Of a stretch of DNA of 45,511 nt, positions 32,460-39,973 are shown in pieces; position 1 is the first letter of the stretch; every line of letters starts with the position of its first letter. The notes under the pieces were generated by a model. It saw only the letters and a list, made by a program, of their open reading frames with translations. It ran no database searches and was not told the origin of the DNA. The DNA is from Nocardia mexicana NBRC 108244 (GTDB taxonomy: Bacteria; Actinomycetota; Actinomycetes; Mycobacteriales; Mycobacteriaceae): NCBI RefSeq assembly GCF_001613165.1, contig NZ_BDBV01000111.1, positions 1 to 45,511 of the forward strand, given 5' to 3'. The translations under genes and the position numbers were made by a program.

Positions 32460-33146
32460 CTAGCCCACGGCCCCGCGGGCGTGCAGCGATTTGACGGTGG
32501 GGGAGTTGGTGATCGCGGCCGGATCCGGATACGTGCCCAGCAGCCGGTCGGCGGTACCGGAGCTGGTGACGGTGAACCAGTAGTGCTCGTTCTTGAAATG
32601 GTGCAGGCGGTGATTGCGCCAGACGGCCTTGAAGATTCGGGTGCGCGGTTTGTAGTCGGTGTGGATCAGGTGGTGGGTCCACTCGTAGGCGAGGCCGAGC
32701 GCCCCGATCACGACCAGGAAGGTCAGGCCCAGCCCGATCCGCGGGAAGGCCAGTGCCGCAATGGCGACCAGCACCGGCAGCAGCCACAGGAACGTCTGCC
32801 ACGGGATGAACACCAGGTCGGCGATGCGCGGATCGGCGTGATGCTCGCGGTGTTTGCGGGCGAGCAGCGAATCGAATGTCACCCGGCCGATCGTGCGTGG
32901 CCGCCAGTGCAGCACGCACACGTGAATCACCCACTCGGCGAGCGGAAACAGCGCCAGCATGACGACCGGGACCAGCGCGTCGGTCGGCTGCCAGTCGCCG
33001 GTCGCGAAGCGGCCCGCGAGCGCCGCGGCCAGCAGGCCGGCGATGATCCAGGGCGACGGCTTGCGCACGAAGACCGCGAACGCGTCGCGCAGCGATACCT
33101 GTCTGCGGCGCTGCCGATCTCGGATGTCCTGGGATTGCTCGGTCAT
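32460..33146 (-). CDS. Sterol desaturase/fatty acid hydroxylase family protein
   Basis: The 228-residue integral membrane di-iron protein has four or so helices and the histidine clusters of the fatty-acid-hydroxylase superfamily: HREHH (about residue 98), EWTHHLIHTD and HRLHHFKNEHYW. These would bind two irons for O2-dependent hydroxylation or desaturation of a lipid. Its ATG (33146) overlaps the stop of the upstream fadR gene (ATGA, 33143-33146), so the two are cotranslated. The regulator probably controls the hydroxylase. C-terminal VKSLHARGAVG is outside the conserved core. Confidence 0.88.
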   Translation of the reverse strand: MTEQSQDIRDRQRRRQVSLRDAFAVFVRKPSPWIIAGLLAAALAGRFATGDWQPTDALVPVVMLALFPLAEWVIHVCVLHWRPRTIGRVTFDSLLARKHREHHADPRIADLVFIPWQTFLWLLPVLVAIAALAFPRIGLGLTFLVVIGALGLAYEWTHHLIHTDYKPRTRIFKAVWRNHRLHHFKNEHYWFTVTSSGTADRLLGTYPDPAAITNSPTVKSLHARGAVG

Positions 33147-33868
33147 TTCCGGTCCTCCTCGATGCGGCGCATCATGGTGTCGAATTCCGTTGCCGCCAAG
33201 GTCAACAGGTCCTCGGCGGCGCGGCGCGCGGCCGGACCGTCACCCGCGACGACGGCATCGGCGAGGGCTCGGTAGCGATCGATCTGCCCGACCTCGGCGG
33301 CCATCACCCCGGCCAGCGCGACGACGGCGGGCTCGTAGACGGCGCGCAGGTTGTTGAACAGCAGGCGGAACACGATCGAGTCGGCGGCATCCACCAGGTG
33401 GTCCCAGAAACCCAGCGCCTCCAGTTGCTGGGCGACCGGCTCTTTCTGGGCGGCAAGGGATTCCACGGCATCGCCGAGGCCGTCCGCGATGCCCGCCCCG
33501 GCGCGCTCGGCCGCCAGCCCGGCCACCTCCCGGCCGATGGTCAGCCGGGTCTCGAGCACACTGCGGATCACGCCGTGGTCGAGTTCGCCCTTGCGCACCA
33601 GTAGCCGCGGCAGCAGGTCCAGCCCCGCGGAGCGGCGGAAGTCGCGAACCGTGGTCGCACCACCCTGGCGCACCTCGACCAGCCCGCTGTGCGCCAGCCG
33701 CTGCAGCGCCTCGCGCACGGTAGGCCGCGACACCCCCAGCGCCTCCGCCAGTTGCCGCTCGGCGGGCAGCGCCGCACCGGGTGCGAGCTCGCCGTCCAAC
33801 ACCTCGTCCACCAGCTGTTCGAACACCGTATCGGGCACCGTCCGCCGATCGATCCGCTGCAAAGCCAT
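33143..33868 (-). CDS. FadR-subfamily GntR transcriptional regulator
   Basis: The 241-residue protein has an N-terminal winged helix (residues ~10-75: ELAPGAALPAERQLAEALGVSRPTVREALQRLAHSGLVEVRQGG) and a C-terminal helical FCD/FadR effector domain. The GntR signature PAERQLAEALGVSRPTVREAL is intact. A perfect palindrome TGGTCAGACCA lies 37 bp upstream, a typical FadR-subfamily site, between its own promoter and that of the divergent FMN reductase. It is cotranscribed with the fatty acid hydroxylase gene. The ligand may be an acyl-CoA or organic acid, inferred from the family and partner. The message looks leaderless (TACGGT 6 nt before the ATG). Confidence 0.9.
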   Translation of the reverse strand: MALQRIDRRTVPDTVFEQLVDEVLDGELAPGAALPAERQLAEALGVSRPTVREALQRLAHSGLVEVRQGGATTVRDFRRSAGLDLLPRLLVRKGELDHGVIRSVLETRLTIGREVAGLAAERAGAGIADGLGDAVESLAAQKEPVAQQLEALGFWDHLVDAADSIVFRLLFNNLRAVYEPAVVALAGVMAAEVGQIDRYRALADAVVAGDGPAARRAAEDLLTLAATEFDTMMRRIEEDRK

Positions 33869-33874
33869 ACCCCG

Positions 33875-33963
33875 ACCGTAGGCCGCAATTGGTATGAGGT
33901 CAAGTGGTCAGACCAATGGTTCGGCCGGACGGTTGACCTCAACTTTGGTTGTGGTTTTACCTT
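33875..33963. promoter_or_regulatory. Back-to-back promoters with a central FadR-type operator
   Basis: Minus strand (fadR): TTGACC (33903-33898), 17 nt, TACGGT (33880-33875), 6 nt, ATG. Plus strand (FMN reductase): TTGACC (33933-33938) with TTTTAC or TACCTT (33958-33963) as -10. The two TTGACCTCA sequences form a 9-bp inverted repeat (33895-33903 and 33933-33941). Between them TGGTC-A-GACCA (33905-33915) is a perfect palindrome fitting the FadR-subfamily site TGGTN-NACCA. Binding there would control both directions. Confidence 0.75.
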
Positions 33964-33994
33964 CGGTGTCGACAGTCGATGCAGGAGGTAGTTC

Positions 33995-34591
33995 ATGGAT
34001 GCGAAGCCGGTTCGGGTCGCGTTGATTTGCGGGAGTGTGCGGGAGGGGAGGTTCGGGCCCGTGGTGGCCTCGTGGATGCGGGAGCGGATCGAGGCGCGGG
34101 GGGATATCGAGCTGGATGTGGTCGACCTCGCGGAGGTTCGGTTGCCGCTCACGCAGCAGGACAAGCCGGTTCCGTACGGCGACTACACCTCGCCGGAGGT
34201 GCGGGTGTGGGCCGAACGGGTCGGCGCCGCAGACGCTTTCGTCGTCGTCACGCCGGAATACAACCGCGGTTATCCGGCCGCGTTGAAACTGGCGATCGAT
34301 TCGGTCAATCCGGAGTGGCGGGCCAAGGCGGTGGGTTTCGTGAGCTACGGCGGTGTGTCGGGTGGGCTGCGCGCGGTGGAACAGCTGCGGCCGGTGTTCG
34401 CCGAGCTGCGCGCGGTGACCGTGCGCGAGACGGTCGGCTTCGCCCAGTTCTGGGAGCGGTTCGATGATGCCGGGCGGCCGAAGGACGCGGACGGCGTGAA
34501 TCGTGCCGCGGATGTGCTGCTGGACGAATTGTCCTGGTGGGCGCGGGCGCTGCGGCAGGCCCGGGCGGAGATGGCCTATCCGAACGTCTGA
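33995..34591 (+). CDS. NADPH-dependent FMN reductase
   Basis: The 198-residue flavodoxin-like protein has the FMN phosphate loop GSVREGRFGPVVASWM (residues ~13-28) and the typical VVTPEYNRGYPAALKLAID segment (about 84-102), followed by AVGFVSYGGVSGGLRAVEQL. It would reduce FMN, quinones or azo/chromate compounds with NAD(P)H. AGGAGG stands 7 nt before the ATG at 33995. It is divergent from fadR-hydroxylase and may supply reduced flavin or respond to the same lipid signal; that link is inference from the shared operator region. Confidence 0.9.
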   Translation: MDAKPVRVALICGSVREGRFGPVVASWMRERIEARGDIELDVVDLAEVRLPLTQQDKPVPYGDYTSPEVRVWAERVGAADAFVVVTPEYNRGYPAALKLAIDSVNPEWRAKAVGFVSYGGVSGGLRAVEQLRPVFAELRAVTVRETVGFAQFWERFDDAGRPKDADGVNRAADVLLDELSWWARALRQARAEMAYPNV

Positions 34592-34730
34592 AGTTCGGTC
34601 CGTGATGCAGGTGGCCAATGCGATGGCCGCCGGCGCTGTGAGGTGTCCAGAAGGTCGCTGGGTATACGCTGCCGCCATCCCGCTGCTCCTATCGTCCCCG
34701 CAGGCATGCGAGGTGAAGGGGTAGTCGACG

Positions 34731-36281
34731 ATGACCGGTACACGGGAGAAGTTGCAGGAGCTGCGGGACGTTCTGGAGATCGCCGCGGAACCCGCGGGGG
34801 AGTCGGGGGTCGACAAGCGGAAGAAGAAGGGAATCCCCAGCGCCCGTGAGCGTGTCCGCACGCTGCTCGATCCCGGGACGTTCGTCGAGATGGGCGCGCT
34901 GGTGCGCCGCCCCGCTACCTCGGATGCGATGTACGGCGACGGGGTGGTCACCGGCCGCGGCCTGATCGACGGGCGGCCGGTGGTCGTGATCGCCCACGAC
35001 CAAACGGTATTCGGCGGCTCGGTCGGAGAGATGTTCGGGCGCAAGGTTGCCCACGCGCTGCGGTTCGCCTTCGAGAAGGCCTGCCCGGTCGTGTCGATCA
35101 ACGATTCCGGCGGCGCCCGGATCCAGGACGCGGTGACCTCGATGGCGTGGTTCGGGCATATGAGCCGCAACCAGGAACGGCTGTCCGGCTTCGTCCCGCA
35201 GGTGTCGATCATGCTCGGCAAGTGCGCGGCCGGTTCGGTGTACGGGCCGGTGAATACCGACGTGCTCGTCGCGACCGAGACCTCCTACATGTTCGTCACC
35301 GGCCCCGAGGTGATCAAGGCGGTCACGGGCGAGGAAGTGTCGATGGAGGAACTCGGCGGCGCCTACAGTCAGGCCGCCAACGGCACCATCCACCACGTGA
35401 CGGTCACCGAGCGCGAGGCATTCGATTGGGCCCGTAGGTATTTGAGCTTCCTGCCGTCGAGCTGCCGGGAGCATCCACCGATCGTGAATCCGGGACTCGA
35501 GCCGGAGCTCACCGCCTCGGACCTCGAGCTGAACTCGATCATCCCGGACTCCGATCGGGCCGGTTACGACATGCACGACATCCTGTTGCGGATCTTCGAC
35601 GACGGCGATTTCCTGGAGATCCGCGCCGCCACCGCACCGAACCTGATCACCGGATTCACCCGGGTCGACGGGCATCCCGTCGGCGTGGTGGCCAATCAGC
35701 CGCTGGTGCTGGGCGGCGCCGTCGACGCCCGATGTTCGGACAAGGCAACGCATTTCATCCGGCTGTGCAACGCCTTCGGGCTCCCACTGGTCTTCGTCGT
35801 GGATACGCCGGGCGTACTGCCGGGCGTCGAGGAGGAGCGCAACGGGGTCATCGTCCGCGGCGGCCGGGTATTCCGCGCGATCATCGAGGCGACGGTGCCG
35901 ATCGTAAACCTGGTGGTGCGCAAATCCTACGGCGGCGCATACGGTTTCATGGCGTGCAAGCAGCTCGGCGCCGACATCAGCCTGGCCTGGCCGACCGCCC
36001 GGATCGCGGTGATCGGCGCCGAGAGCGCGGTCGACATCGTCGGCAGGCGGCAGCTGCAGCAGGTTCCCGCGGAGCAGCGAAACGCTATGCGCGAGTACAT
36101 GATCGACCAGTACAACACCACGGTCGCCACCCCGTGGATCGCGGCCGAGCGCGGCTACGTCGACGCGGTGATCGAACCGGCGCGCACCCGCCTGGAAATC
36201 CGTCACGCCCTGCGCCTGCTGCGCGAGAAGGAGGCGACCGTTCCGCCCAACCCCCGCAAGCACAGCCTCTACCCGATGTGA
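34731..36281 (+). CDS. Acyl-CoA carboxylase carboxyltransferase subunit (AccD4-like)
   Basis: The 516-residue beta subunit transfers CO2 from biotin carried by an AccA-type alpha subunit to an acyl-CoA. Both crotonase-like halves are present: the N-terminal half with HDQTVFGGSVGEMFGRK and SGGARIQDAV, and the C-terminal half with VANQPLVLGG, VDTPGVLPGVEEERNGVIVRGGR, RKSYGGAYGFM and AWPTARIAVIG. The sequence is close in layout to mycobacterial AccD4 (KKGIPSARERV start, AYDMHD-like GYDMHDILLRIFDDGDF), which makes carboxylated long-chain acyl-CoA for mycolic acids. No pks13/fadD32 is nearby, so it is probably a paralogue with another acyl-CoA substrate. Ends with RKHSLYPM. Start ATG 34731. Confidence 0.9.
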   Translation: MTGTREKLQELRDVLEIAAEPAGESGVDKRKKKGIPSARERVRTLLDPGTFVEMGALVRRPATSDAMYGDGVVTGRGLIDGRPVVVIAHDQTVFGGSVGEMFGRKVAHALRFAFEKACPVVSINDSGGARIQDAVTSMAWFGHMSRNQERLSGFVPQVSIMLGKCAAGSVYGPVNTDVLVATETSYMFVTGPEVIKAVTGEEVSMEELGGAYSQAANGTIHHVTVTEREAFDWARRYLSFLPSSCREHPPIVNPGLEPELTASDLELNSIIPDSDRAGYDMHDILLRIFDDGDFLEIRAATAPNLITGFTRVDGHPVGVVANQPLVLGGAVDARCSDKATHFIRLCNAFGLPLVFVVDTPGVLPGVEEERNGVIVRGGRVFRAIIEATVPIVNLVVRKSYGGAYGFMACKQLGADISLAWPTARIAVIGAESAVDIVGRRQLQQVPAEQRNAMREYMIDQYNTTVATPWIAAERGYVDAVIEPARTRLEIRHALRLLREKEATVPPNPRKHSLYPM

Positions 36282-36313
36282 CGCCCGGCCTTCCCGCGCC
36301 GCGGAAGACGATC

Positions 36314-36341
36314 TTGACTGAATACACTAGGGGGGTATGGT
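36314..36341 (+). promoter_or_regulatory. Copper-type (CsoR/RicR-like) promoter-operator of the lpqS-cysK2 operon
   Basis: TTGACT (36314-36319), 16 nt and TATGGT (36336-36341) form a sigma-A promoter. ATACAC-TAGGG-GGGTAT (36322-36338) lies in the spacer and overlaps the -10. It is a dyad ATACCC-N5-GGGTAT with one mismatch, the type recognised by CsoR-family copper sensors such as RicR, which controls lpqS-cysK2-Rv0849 in M. tuberculosis. Confidence 0.75.
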
Positions 36342-36375
36342 AGGCGGCAACCCATTCCGGTGAGGAGGTCGACTG

Positions 36376-36612
36376 ATGACGGTTCCCGATGCCGCGGCCG
36401 TGCCGTCGGTCACACTCGCCACCGCTGGGGTCTGCGCATGTTGCGCGGGGATGACGGCCGCGTATCGTGGGCGGTCGAACAGGGCAATCGACGGCACTCG
36501 CGGTACAGCGGCGACGAGGACGGGAGGTCCCTCCATGGGTCGGACGCGCTTCCACCCGCTGTGGCGCGCTGTGCGATTCGACCTTCTCGGTTCGGCCGTG
36601 AGGCCCGGGTGA
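36376..36612 (+). CDS. Small ORF with Cys-Ala-Cys-Cys motif upstream of and overlapping lpqS
   Basis: The 78-residue ORF begins with ATG 36376 preceded by GAGGAGG at ideal spacing, the best ribosome-binding site in this operon. It is the first start codon after the predicted transcription start (~36348). Residues 20-23 read Cys-Ala-Cys-Cys (codons tgc gca tgt tgc) in VCACCAGM. The rest is Arg-rich and not conserved in look. Its TGA overlaps the GTG of lpqS (GTGA, 36609-36612), so translation is coupled. Possible roles are a Cu-binding peptide or a leader peptide that senses cysteine or copper and tunes lpqS-cysK2 expression; neither is shown. Codon use is less GC3-biased than in neighbours. 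Confidence 0.5.
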   Translation: MTVPDAAAVPSVTLATAGVCACCAGMTAAYRGRSNRAIDGTRGTAATRTGGPSMGRTRFHPLWRAVRFDLLGSAVRPG

Positions 36613-37031
36613 ACGCCGTCCGGCGGCGGTTCGCCGCCCCGCTGCTGATCCTGGTCGCGGCGATCGCCATCGTCGTGCCGCTGCTGAACTGCGCGGAGTC
36701 GCTCGCCTCCCCGCACAACCACCCGCCGACTCCCGCCCCGCAGCTGGCCGCGCCCGTCGAGGGCACTCCGATCCTGGGCCACTGCGTCCGTCACCCCGTC
36801 GACATGGGCTGCCCGACGCATTTCGGTCACTGCGTGCCGGATTCGATGCTGCCCGGCGACCACGGCATCGTCGCGCCGCCGCGGCTGATCACGGCGCTCG
36901 TCGCGGCCGTTCCCGTGCCCGCGGACGTGTCGCTGCCGTCGATGGAACGCCCGCGCGGTCCCCCGACCGCGCGCCTGCCGGTCGCGGGAGGCCGCGACAT
37001 TCTCACGCATTTCTGTATCGCTCGACGCTGA
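36609..37031 (+). CDS. lpqS: LpqS-like copper-regulon lipoprotein
   Basis: The 140-residue protein has a basic start (NAVRRRF), a hydrophobic stretch and a lipobox LLNC with Cys28, so it would be a lipoprotein. The mature part has His/Cys/Met residues (SPHNHPP, GHCVRHPVDMGCPTHFGHC) suitable for copper binding. The C-terminus GRDILTHFCIARR matches the end of M. tuberculosis LpqS as I remember it. LpqS is a RicR-regulated, copper-induced lipoprotein of unclear role. The GTG start at 36609 has GAGG 5 nt upstream and overlaps the stop of the small ORF. CysK2 follows 108 bp later. Confidence 0.8.
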   Translation: MNAVRRRFAAPLLILVAAIAIVVPLLNCAESLASPHNHPPTPAPQLAAPVEGTPILGHCVRHPVDMGCPTHFGHCVPDSMLPGDHGIVAPPRLITALVAAVPVPADVSLPSMERPRGPPTARLPVAGGRDILTHFCIARR

Positions 37032-37139
37032 TCGGTCAGCGCCAGGCCGGGGCCACGATGGCGTCCGGTCGGTGCCCGCTGCCCGCATGCGTCCGAAACC
37101 CGTTCCCGTGGAACGGATTCGATACAGAAAGCGACAGTC

Positions 37140-38261
37140 ATGGACGAACTTGTGCTCGACAAGAGTGCCGAGGTTCCCGCGCTGCCCGACCCGGCGCCCG
37201 GTGCGGCCCGGCGGCCGCACACCCTGGTCGGCAATAGCCCGGTGCTGTGGGTCGGGGAGCCGCTGGCCCCGGCCGGGCGGGGCTTCTGGGCCAAGCTGGA
37301 GGGATACAACCCCGGCGGCATGAAGGACCGCCCCGCACTGCACATGGTGCGGCGTGCGCAGCAGCGCGGTGAGCTCGCGCCCGGTGCCCGCATCGTCGAA
37401 TCCAGCAGTGGCACCCTGGGTTTGGGCCTCGCGCTGGCGGGCCTGGTCTACGGGCATCCGGTCACGGTGGTGACGGACCCCGGTCTGGAGCCGATCGTCG
37501 CGCGGATGCTGGCGGCGTACGGGGCCCGGGTCGATCTGGTGTCCGAACCGCACCCGGCGGGCGGCTGGCAGCAGGCCCGCCGCGACCGCGTGCGCGAACT
37601 GCTCGCGCGGGAGCCGGGCGCCTGGTGCCCGGACCAGTACAGCAATCCCGACAATGTGGAGGGCTACGCGCCGCTGGCGCTGGAGCTGATCGAACAGCTG
37701 GGCGGTGTGGACGTGCTGGTCTGCGCGGTCGGTACCGGTGGGCATTCGGCCGGGGTGGCGCGCGTGCTGCGGCGATTCAACCCGGGGCTGAAGCTGATCG
37801 GCGTCGACACCGTCTCGTCGACGATCTTCGGCCAGCCCGCGGGCCCGCGGCTGATGCGGGGGCTCGGCTCGAGCATCCACCCGCGCAATGTCGACTACGG
37901 CGCATTCGACGAAATCCATTGGGTCGCACCGGCCGAGGCGGTGTGGGCCGCCCGTACCCTGGCCGCGACCCACCACGCCAGCGGCGGCTGGAGCGTCGGC
38001 GCGGTGGCGCTGGTCGCGGGCTGGGCCGCGGGGACGCACGACACCGACACCCGGATCGCCGCGGTTTTCCCCGACGGCCCGAACCGCTACTTCGACACGG
38101 TCTACAACGACGCCTACTGCGCCGAACACGGTCTCCTCGACGCCGATCCGCCGATCGCGCCGGACACCATCGCGCACCCGGCCGAGCGCGTCGCGCGGTC
38201 GTGGACCCGCTGCGAGACCGTCGTCGACCCGAGCGGACTCGCCGGTACGGAGGTGCGGTGA
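37140..38261 (+). CDS. cysK2: PLP-dependent S-sulfocysteine synthase (CysK2-like)
   Basis: The 373-residue fold-type II PLP enzyme has the PLP lysine Lys62 in NPGGMKDR, the substrate loop ESSSGTLGLGLA and the phosphate-binding loop VGTGGHSAG. CysK2 of M. tuberculosis makes S-sulfocysteine from O-phosphoserine and thiosulfate. The order lpqS-cysK2-MFS is the same there, which supports the name. The C-terminal extension (DADPPIAPDTIAHPAERVARSW) is typical of this branch. The ATG at 37140 has only a weak ribosome-binding site. The following MFS gene starts 1 bp after the stop. Under copper stress it may supply thiol or sulfonate metabolites for protection; that role is inference. Confidence 0.88.
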   Translation: MDELVLDKSAEVPALPDPAPGAARRPHTLVGNSPVLWVGEPLAPAGRGFWAKLEGYNPGGMKDRPALHMVRRAQQRGELAPGARIVESSSGTLGLGLALAGLVYGHPVTVVTDPGLEPIVARMLAAYGARVDLVSEPHPAGGWQQARRDRVRELLAREPGAWCPDQYSNPDNVEGYAPLALELIEQLGGVDVLVCAVGTGGHSAGVARVLRRFNPGLKLIGVDTVSSTIFGQPAGPRLMRGLGSSIHPRNVDYGAFDEIHWVAPAEAVWAARTLAATHHASGGWSVGAVALVAGWAAGTHDTDTRIAAVFPDGPNRYFDTVYNDAYCAEHGLLDADPPIAPDTIAHPAERVARSWTRCETVVDPSGLAGTEVR

Positions 38262-38262
38262 C

Positions 38263-39510
38263 GTGCTGACGAAATTCCGCAGTTTCGACCCCGCCGCCCG
38301 GCTGCTGATGATCAACCAGTTCGGGATCAACCTCGGTTTCTACATGCTGATGCCCTATCTGGCCGGATATCTGTCGGGCCCACTGGGTCTGGCGGCCTGG
38401 GCGGTCGGGCTGGTACTGGGGGTGCGCAACTTCTCCCAGCAGGGAATGTTCCTGGTGGGCGGCACCCTCGCGGACCGGCTGGGGTACAAGCCGCTGATCG
38501 TGGCCGGATGTCTGTTGCGCACGGCCGGTTTCGGATTGCTGATATTCGCGACCTCGCTGCCCGGACTGCTGATCGCCTCCGCGGCAACCGGTTTCGCCGG
38601 AGCGCTGTTCAATCCGGCGGTGCGGGCGTATCTGGCCGCCGACGCGGGCGAACGCCGCGTGGAGGCGTTCGCGATGTTCAACATCTTCTACCAGGCGGGC
38701 ATCCTGGCGGGCCCGCTGGTCGGACTCGCGTTGCTGGCGTTGGACTTCCGCATGGCGGCGGGGGTGGCGGCGGTGGTGTTCGCGGTGCTGACGGTGGCGC
38801 AGCTGTTCGCGCTGCCGGAGCGGCGCGCCGCCGAATCCGGCGAGCGCACCTCGGTGCTCGCGGACTGGCGCTCGGTGGTGTCCAATCGGCGGTTCGTGGC
38901 GTTCGCGATCGCCATGATCGGCTCGTATGTACTGTCGTTCCAGGTGTATCTGGCGCTGCCGCTGCAGGCGGAACACCTCGCCCCCGCGCACGCGCAGGCG
39001 GTGACCTCCGCGGTATTCGTGGTGTCGGGAGTGGTCGCCGTGGCGGGCCAGTTGCGGATCACCGCGTGGTTCCGTCGGCGGTGGGGGACCGGTCGCGGTC
39101 TGGTCGTCGGCATGGGGGTGCTGGCGGCGGCGTTCCTGCCGCTGCTGCTCGTCTCCGGTCCACAGCGTCTCGGTACCGCGGGAGCGATTGCGGCACTGTT
39201 GATTTCGTCGGCCGTCCTGGCGGTCGGCACCGCTGCGGTGTTTCCGTTCGAGATGGATACCGTGGTCTCGCTGTCCGACGGCCGCCTGGTGGCGACGCAC
39301 TACGGGTTCTACAACACCGTGGTCGGCGTGGGCATCCTGGCGGGGAACCTGGCCACCGGCGCGGTGGTTGGCGCGGCCCGCGACGCGGGAGCGGATTGGG
39401 CGGTCTGGGCCGGGCTCATGGTCGTCGGCGCCCTCGCGGCGACCGCCCTGTATCGGCTGGAGCGCCGGCGGGTCCCGGACAGGCCCGAGCAGGTGTCCGC
39501 GGCGACTTGA
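38263..39510 (+). CDS. MFS transporter (Rv0849-like)
   Basis: The 415-residue major facilitator superfamily protein has about twelve membrane helices. The MFS signature between helices 2 and 3 is seen as GGTLADRLGYKPLIVAG, and a large loop separates the two halves. GTG 38263 lies one base after the cysK2 stop and is preceded by GGAGG within the cysK2 end, so translation is coupled. In M. tuberculosis the third gene of the RicR operon, Rv0849, is an MFS transporter of unknown substrate. A sulfur compound or metal-chelate exporter would fit. Ends with VPDRPEQVSAAT. Confidence 0.88.
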   Translation: MLTKFRSFDPAARLLMINQFGINLGFYMLMPYLAGYLSGPLGLAAWAVGLVLGVRNFSQQGMFLVGGTLADRLGYKPLIVAGCLLRTAGFGLLIFATSLPGLLIASAATGFAGALFNPAVRAYLAADAGERRVEAFAMFNIFYQAGILAGPLVGLALLALDFRMAAGVAAVVFAVLTVAQLFALPERRAAESGERTSVLADWRSVVSNRRFVAFAIAMIGSYVLSFQVYLALPLQAEHLAPAHAQAVTSAVFVVSGVVAVAGQLRITAWFRRRWGTGRGLVVGMGVLAAAFLPLLLVSGPQRLGTAGAIAALLISSAVLAVGTAAVFPFEMDTVVSLSDGRLVATHYGFYNTVVGVGILAGNLATGAVVGAARDAGADWAVWAGLMVVGALAATALYRLERRRVPDRPEQVSAAT

Positions 39511-39552
39511 TCCGGTGAGCCCCGGAGGTGCCGGATCTCCGATTCGCGGGGA

Positions 39553-39912
39553 CTACCGGCACCCTCCGGTCGCGTGGCGCACGGCGGTTTCGCAGACGGT
39601 GCGGGACCGGTCCACCGCCAGGGCCAGCGCGTCGGGGTCCGCGCGCAGGTCGGCGACGATCCGGTCGATCTCGGTGAGTCCGGCACGGGCGAGCAGTGCC
39701 TTCTCGTTGGTCGGCCATTCGCCCCGGGCGGCGAGGACGGCGTGTGCGCTCTGGGCGGCGGCCTGTGCGATCAGTCCCGCGCACAGGGCCGTCCCGCCGC
39801 GCGGGGCGTGATTGGCGTGCGCGTAGGTGAAGGCCAGTTGGGCGATACCCCACCAGACGCCCGGTGCGTCGGCGCGCAGGGCCTTCGGATACTCCAGAGT
39901 GTCGTTCCAGTC
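39553..39912 (-). pseudogene. C-terminal remnant of a nucleotidyltransferase-type gene
   Basis: The minus-strand frame ending with TAG (39555-39553) encodes about 119 protein-like residues: DWNDTLEYPKALRADAPGVW, then GIAQLAFTYAHANHA, AQSAHAVLAARGEWPTNEKA, and LTEIDRIVADLRADPDALAL. The AHAVLAARGEW-TNEK region is typical of the helical C-terminus of nucleotidyltransferase-domain proteins of actinobacteria. There is no ATG, GTG or TTG in frame before this stretch and no nucleotidyltransferase GS-x-D motif. The upstream part is replaced by the start of the iminopeptidase gene on the other strand. I call it a 5'-truncated remnant. Confidence 0.65.
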
Positions 39913-39973
39913 CCGAAGACCGGGCCCGCTGTCGTTGCTGGCGCTCGGGGGCGGGATCGGCGAAGATCGGCGG

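Noticed and set aside
34592..34730. Possible small gene or RNA between the FMN reductase and the carboxyltransferase
   Set aside because: 139 bp without ribosome-binding site plus ORF pairing or clear hairpin; probably the promoter region of the carboxyltransferase gene.
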